DNA from: Alkalimonas sp.
GTDB lineage: Bacteria; Pseudomonadota; Gammaproteobacteria; Enterobacterales; Alteromonadaceae
Length of the DNA stretch: 8,691 nucleotides
Assembly (NCBI GenBank): GCA_007117525.1
Contig: SKGJ01000019.1
Location: forward strand, 1 to 8,691
Reading direction: 5' to 3'
In this document: piece by piece, positions 4,958-8,691 of the stretch
Layout: each line of letters starts with the position of its first letter
Position numbering within the stretch: the stretch's first letter is position 1
Translations under genes and position numbers: made by a program
Notes under the pieces: generated by a model
What the model saw: only the letters and a program-made list of their open reading frames with translations
Told to the model about the DNA's origin: nothing
The model's database searches: none

Positions 4958-7726
4958 CTACAGCGTGCTAAGTAGCCTGGTTGCTTTTTCCGTATAGTGA
5001 ATGCTGCCATTTCGTGCAATTAATTGATTCAACAAAGACTTAGCTTCCTGTGGCCTGTTAAGATGCGTTAAGCAAACCGCAGTTAGGTACAGCACTTCAT
5101 CGCTGGAACTATCCAGACTGTACGCTTGACGCAAGCGCGATAAGGCACCTTCGTGCTGATTGGTGTTGATCAATGCCCGAGCCAAGGTTGTCAGACGTTT
5201 TGCGTGATTCGGGGTGAGCCTTACTGCTTCCGTAGCATGCACCAGTGCAGCGGAGGCATCTTGCTCCAGTAAAGTGATCGCAAGGTTGTTCAACAGCATT
5301 GCATCATCGCTAAACACTTGGTTGGCTAACAGTTCTATGTAGTGTACCTGGGCATCAGCATAAAGCTGGTGGTTCATCGAGTGCTCTGCCAGCAAGCGAC
5401 GCAGCCAATGAAAATCTGTGTGCATGGACAAGTATTCAGTCGCCTTATTGCTGAAGGCATCACGATAGATTGGCTCTCGGCTTATTTCATAAAAACCAGC
5501 CCATGCGCGTTGGAAGAAAGGATCCAGTGCAATGGACTTGTTAAAAAAGGTCACCGATTCAGCCATGTTGCCTTGGATACGTTGAAACTCTGCATTGAGT
5601 AAGTAAGTATTGGGCTCTGACGGATACATTGCCATTAAGCGCTCTAATTGCTTATTCGCTTCGGCTAGGTCGCTTGTATTTAACAGCAATTGAACGTATT
5701 CAAGTCGATAAAGCAGTTCCTCTGGGTATTCCTGCACCAGCGCTTGCAGCGATGTTGCTGCCAGATCGGTATCATTGACGATGAGATAGCTTTGTGCCAG
5801 TTGAAAGCGGATGTCTGCAGTTAAGGAAGGTTGGTTGGCAATGAGCCCTAAGGTTCTTCGTGCGCGCTCAAAGTCGTTGTTCATGGCATAGACCCGTGCC
5901 TGGAGCAGCAGTAATTGCGGTTCCATAAACTCCTGGCGCAAAGCGCGCTGAATAATGGCTAAGGCGGCATCCAGTTGATTGACGCTGATGTAGTACTGAA
6001 CGAGTAGCTCAAGACTTGGGCGATAATACTGACGGTTTAATAATTCTGTTAAACGCTTTTCAGCTTGTTGGGGCTTCCCTAATTGAAATTCAGCACTGGC
6101 CAACAAGGTGGTGACCTGCATGTGCCTAGGTTGGCGTGCGAGCAAATCTACCAATGTTTCTTCTGCCAGGGCCCATTGACCAGTCTGCAAATAGATATTT
6201 GCCTGCGCAAGCTGTGCAAGGAAGTGCTTTGGTTCGTCTTCAAAAATTTGGTTCAGAACCGCTTCCGCAGTGGCCAAGTCACCCGATTTTAATGAAATAC
6301 CTGCCATTAAATGGAGATTGTTGGCGGTAGGCTCAAGTTCAACCAGTTGCGTGGCCAACTGCTTTGCTTGAGCGAAGTTCTGTTGCTCTATGGCTAGCAG
6401 TGCAAGTCGCAACACTACTCTGGCAGATTGCTCAACTTCGGGTTGCTGCAGCATGCTTGCAGCATATTCTGCGCCATAGAGGCGTTGTTGAATCCGTGAG
6501 TCCAGCAGCAGCAGCGGTTCAAAATCAGGAAAGCGAACACGCGCATTCAAAATCAGCTTTTCTGCAAACTCAAGGCGTTCAAGTTCCAAAGCAAGTTGAG
6601 CCTGTAGTGCTAACAATTGAGGCGACAGTGCAACCAATGCTTGATGTTGCTCCAAAAACCGCAGTGTTTGAGTGCGCTCGCGAGTATTTCGATGGATCTC
6701 GCTGGCAACTAACAGCGCTTCCAGATCATCAGGAACGAGTTGAAGATAAATTTCATAATCCCGTAAGGCTTGTTCAGCATTGCCCAGCAGGTAAGCCGAT
6801 GCGGCGCGCATGTAAAGTTGCTCTGGCTTTTGTTCAAAGTAACTAATAGGCAGCGCTGCAAGCTCCGCTTGCAATGTTTGCAGACCCGCCTGAGCTGTGG
6901 TGGAGTCGTTGCTGATGGTTGTTAGAAAAATACGGGAAAATCGAAGGTAAGGATCCTGCAAACCCAAATCGGCCATTTGATCCAATAGCTTTCTGGCCTG
7001 GCTGACCTGGCCGGTGGCAATGTAGGCGGCACTTAACGATCTCATGTTGATAGGATCGTCTGGCGCTAATTCATAAGCGGTATGGTATGCCTCCAGCGCA
7101 TCAGGCAGTGCCTGCTGCAAGCGCAAAACATCACCCTGTAAACGCCAGCTTTCTGCACGCGCAGCATCTGCTGCCAGAGATTTCGCAATCAGCTCGGCTG
7201 CTAAGTCATACTTTCTTTTTGCAATGGACAGTCTTGTTTCACTATTGATCACAGCAATATCGTTTGGTGCACGCAGGCGCTTCGCCTCTTCAAGTGCTTG
7301 CTGTGCTGCGGTAAAGTCCTTGTGCTTTAGATGTACCTGGACTTCCGCGATAAGTAAGTCAAAGCGGTTGGCAGAATTGAGTGATGAGTAACCTTTTAGC
7401 CGAAGAATCGCATCGCTTTGTTGGGCAATCTGGTAGCTGGTCAGCAGCTCTGAAAACACCAGATTAATGTCGGCACCGCCACTAAGTGCTTCTTCAAAAA
7501 GGTAGATAGCCTCGAAGAACCTGGCTTGTTGATACATGATGGAGCCAAGCAATAAGGTGGCTGGCAGGTTATTTGGATCGTCGTGCAGCACATGGCGAAG
7601 ATGAATAAAGGCTGCGCCGTACTCTTGTTGTTGGAACAGGTCTAAAGCACTTTCGTAATTGTACCGTTCAGATGCAAAGACTTGCGTTGAGCAGAGCAGC
7701 AAACAAGCGAAAAAGGAAGCTCGCAT
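4958..7726 (-). CDS. prsT: PEP-CTERM system TPR-repeat protein, PrsT family
   Basis: A 922-residue exported protein made almost entirely of degenerate 34-residue tetratricopeptide repeats, roughly two dozen (e.g. YESALDLFQQQEYGAAFIHL and the GDLATAEAVLNQIFEDEP unit). The N terminus is a Sec signal peptide with probable cleavage after VFA (A18). The first repeat (ALDLFQQQEYGAAFIHLRHVLHDDPNN) and the end (DDAMLLNNLAITLLEQ, AVRLTPNHAK, PQEAKSLLNQLI) follow the PrsT pattern, and the length is near the family's usual 900 or so. PrsT proteins accompany exosortase/PEP-CTERM systems; their biochemical role is unproven, probably a periplasmic scaffold for assembly or export. The family is usually annotated as a lipoprotein, but here the cysteines C8 and C12 lack a good lipobox. 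Start chosen at ATG 7726 with GAGG upstream; a TTG at 7786 lies inside a hairpin. The gene ends convergent to sspB. The family call comes from recalled resemblance. Confidence 0.8.
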   Translation of the reverse strand: MRASFFACLLLCSTQVFASERYNYESALDLFQQQEYGAAFIHLRHVLHDDPNNLPATLLLGSIMYQQARFFEAIYLFEEALSGGADINLVFSELLTSYQIAQQSDAILRLKGYSSLNSANRFDLLIAEVQVHLKHKDFTAAQQALEEAKRLRAPNDIAVINSETRLSIAKRKYDLAAELIAKSLAADAARAESWRLQGDVLRLQQALPDALEAYHTAYELAPDDPINMRSLSAAYIATGQVSQARKLLDQMADLGLQDPYLRFSRIFLTTISNDSTTAQAGLQTLQAELAALPISYFEQKPEQLYMRAASAYLLGNAEQALRDYEIYLQLVPDDLEALLVASEIHRNTRERTQTLRFLEQHQALVALSPQLLALQAQLALELERLEFAEKLILNARVRFPDFEPLLLLDSRIQQRLYGAEYAASMLQQPEVEQSARVVLRLALLAIEQQNFAQAKQLATQLVELEPTANNLHLMAGISLKSGDLATAEAVLNQIFEDEPKHFLAQLAQANIYLQTGQWALAEETLVDLLARQPRHMQVTTLLASAEFQLGKPQQAEKRLTELLNRQYYRPSLELLVQYYISVNQLDAALAIIQRALRQEFMEPQLLLLQARVYAMNNDFERARRTLGLIANQPSLTADIRFQLAQSYLIVNDTDLAATSLQALVQEYPEELLYRLEYVQLLLNTSDLAEANKQLERLMAMYPSEPNTYLLNAEFQRIQGNMAESVTFFNKSIALDPFFQRAWAGFYEISREPIYRDAFSNKATEYLSMHTDFHWLRRLLAEHSMNHQLYADAQVHYIELLANQVFSDDAMLLNNLAITLLEQDASAALVHATEAVRLTPNHAKRLTTLARALINTNQHEGALSRLRQAYSLDSSSDEVLYLTAVCLTHLNRPQEAKSLLNQLIARNGSIHYTEKATRLLSTL

Positions 7727-7735
7727 CTTAAAAGG

Positions 7736-7739
7736 CCTC
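7736..7739 (-). promoter_or_regulatory. Ribosome binding site of prsT
   Basis: GAGG on the minus strand, nine nt before the ATG at 7726. It decides the start: the reading frame is open further upstream to a TTG at 7786, but that start would put 20 polar or mixed residues before the signal peptide and would sit within the stem of the upstream hairpin. Confidence 0.7.
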
Positions 7740-7757
7740 ACAGAATAAATAAAGTGT

Positions 7758-7786
7758 ACTGTAATTGATTTTGCCAGATAGCACAA
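7758..7786 (-). promoter_or_regulatory. Weak candidate promoter for prsT
   Basis: On the minus strand, TTGTGC (7786-7781) and TACAGT (7763-7758) are separated by exactly 17 bp, giving partial matches to both sigma-70 hexamers (3/6 and 4/6). It lies just after the intergenic hairpin, so prsT might have its own start as well as read-through from the upstream gene. The score is low and the site may be fortuitous. Confidence 0.25.
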
Positions 7787-7806
7787 AGGGGCACCGGGCC
7801 CCTTTG
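7784..7806 (-). terminator. Terminator-like hairpin between the PEP-CTERM gene and prsT
   Basis: A perfect 9-bp inverted repeat: on the plus strand CAAAGGGGC (7784-7792) and GCCCCTTTG (7798-7806), with a 5-nt loop. It sits 30 nt past the stop of the upstream gene. On the minus strand, three T end the 3' arm but no long T-run follows (TTTGTGCT), so it is either a weak terminator or an mRNA-stabilising 3' hairpin. It probably makes prsT expression lower than that of the upstream surface-protein gene. Confidence 0.6.
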
Positions 7807-7836
7807 GTTGATTATGCGATGGTGACTTTAAGTGCT

Positions 7837-8673
7837 TTAGCTCACGAATTTTTGACGGCGACGCATAAGCAATAACAGCCCTAAACCAAACAATGCAAGT
7901 GTTGCTGGGGCAGGGACATCAGCCACTGGAGTATTATTGAAACTGGTAGTTAAAGAACTAAATTTAAGCTTATCAAAGCCGCTGAAGTTAGGACTACCAT
8001 TGACATTAAAAACATGGTTGTAAGCACCTATCAGCCAAGTAGTATGAACAGAGCCCGTAATCCCTTGATTGCCTGTGTTCCATTGGATCAATTGTTCGTC
8101 TTTAAACTCGGTCTCTCTAATAGCATCTCGATTAGAAAATCGATCAGTACCGTTTTCGGTAATATAGGAGTTTTGATAAGCAGCTTTGACACTGGCCTTT
8201 TGAGCTACATCATGCCAACTGCTGGCTCTAGAGAACGGATTATCATCAAAACCTGCTACAGTCAGGTAAGCATCAACGCTTGTGAGATTTCGATTGGAAT
8301 TACGGTATTCATTCCAACTGGTAACCAGCGAATCAAGCATTACTGGTTGGGCAAATTCAAGCAAAATAAATTGAGACCCGGTAAAGTTATCAACGCCATG
8401 ACAGTGATTCGAATTATTGACGTTTTCGCCAGGTGCACAAACATTAGTTCCCCAAGTGTTCAGGCGAAAGTTAGCTTGTTGAATTGTGCCATTACTTTCT
8501 GAAGACCAAGCAGTTATGGTGAGTTGGTTGTTAGCAGTTGTCATAGTTCTACTGCCAGCATTGCCAACATTGTCTACGGAATTACGTGTGAAATCCCAAG
8601 TTTCAACGGTGGTTGCCGCATGCAACGACAACGAGCACAACAAAGCCATCGGTACAGCAATAAACTTCAACAT
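7837..8673 (-). CDS. PEP-CTERM (VPAP-type) exosortase-dependent surface protein, XDP1-like
   Basis: A 278-residue secreted protein. It begins with a Sec signal peptide (MLKFIAVPMALLCSLSLHA, cleaved near residue 19-20). It ends with an exosortase sorting signal: VPAPATLALF (253-262), a short hydrophobic helix (257-270) and the RRR cluster (271-273). The body is rich in Asn, Ser and Thr with a predicted beta character. It contains a cysteine pair, C79 and C91, flanking an Asn-rich loop and followed by HGVDNF and FILLEFAQPVMLDSLVTSW. That pattern resembles, from memory, the family named exosortase-dependent surface protein XDP1; the precise function is unknown. Such proteins are cut and anchored or released by an exosortase. 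AAGGA at 8680-8684, six nt from the ATG, supports the start. prsT follows on the same strand 110 nt downstream. The gene appears more AT-rich than petABC. Confidence 0.8.
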   Translation of the reverse strand: MLKFIAVPMALLCSLSLHAATTVETWDFTRNSVDNVGNAGSRTMTTANNQLTITAWSSESNGTIQQANFRLNTWGTNVCAPGENVNNSNHCHGVDNFTGSQFILLEFAQPVMLDSLVTSWNEYRNSNRNLTSVDAYLTVAGFDDNPFSRASSWHDVAQKASVKAAYQNSYITENGTDRFSNRDAIRETEFKDEQLIQWNTGNQGITGSVHTTWLIGAYNHVFNVNGSPNFSGFDKLKFSSLTTSFNNTPVADVPAPATLALFGLGLLLLMRRRQKFVS

Positions 8674-8691
8674 ACAAAGTCCTTATCATAA

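Noticed and set aside
6444..6464. Perfect 7-bp inverted repeat (TGCTGCA/TGCAGCA) inside prsT
   Set aside because: Lies within coding sequence over Met-Leu-Gln-Gln and neighbouring Ala codons; most likely a by-product of codon choice.
6364..6846. Plus-strand open frame within prsT
   Set aside because: Complementary-strand shadow of the TPR gene; no signal, domain or ribosome site.
7760..7776. Possible sigma-54 promoter before prsT (minus strand TGGCA...TTACA)
   Set aside because: Attractive because PEP-CTERM genes can be RpoN/PrsR-controlled, but the -12 element lacks the GC pair and the spacing is one base too long.
7727..7786. Upstream TTG start for prsT giving 942 residues
   Set aside because: It would place 20 residues before a clean signal peptide, begins inside the intergenic hairpin, and ATG 7726 has a well-spaced GAGG.
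3789..7806. Hairpins after petC and before prsT share the ten bases GGCCCCTTTG
   Set aside because: GC stem plus T-run terminators readily look alike; two copies with different loops do not make a repeat family.
8014..8502. Plus-strand open frame of 162 codons opposite the PEP-CTERM gene
   Set aside because: No domain resemblance, and the minus-strand frame has signal peptide, sorting signal and a good ribosome site.

Overview
The window is a chromosomal segment of a gammaproteobacterium, most likely from the Alteromonadales (a Rheinheimera/Alkalimonas-like organism). That assignment is an inference from protein resemblance recalled from memory and from gene order. L13, S9, SspA and SspB follow their E. 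coli counterparts closely. The order rplM-rpsI-petA-petB-petC-sspA-sspB is the classic arrangement in gammaproteobacteria that keep a cytochrome bc1 complex; E. coli has the same order without petABC.

The plus-strand block (1-4943) is housekeeping. It starts with a promoter -10 box and a roughly 125-nt structured leader, followed by rplM and rpsI (ribosomal proteins L13 and S9) and a strong rho-independent terminator. Next comes petABC, encoding the Rieske protein, cytochrome b and cytochrome c1 of ubiquinol:cytochrome c reductase, with TGATG stop/start overlaps at both junctions and a hairpin terminator behind petC. The block ends with sspA (RNA polymerase-associated stringent starvation protein) and sspB (ClpXP specificity adaptor), then a terminator.

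The minus-strand block (4958-8673) converges on sspB and belongs to the PEP-CTERM/exosortase surface-protein system. The upstream gene (8673-7837) encodes a secreted protein with a C-terminal sorting signal of the VPAP (PEP-CTERM variant) type and resembles the exosortase-dependent family XDP1. Downstream, after a 110-nt gap holding a terminator-like hairpin, lies a 922-residue all-TPR exported protein (7726-4958) that matches the PrsT family. No exosortase, polysaccharide-synthesis gene or PrsK/PrsR regulator is in the window, so this pair is a satellite of a system encoded elsewhere.

The window contains no tRNA, rRNA, CRISPR array, insertion sequence or phage gene. The points most worth a second look are the PrsT/PEP-CTERM pair (detached from any exosortase locus, and lacking a clear lipobox in PrsT), the PVWY Qo-site motif of cytochrome b, and the structured rplM leader. 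I do not see convincing evidence of an entirely undescribed system.
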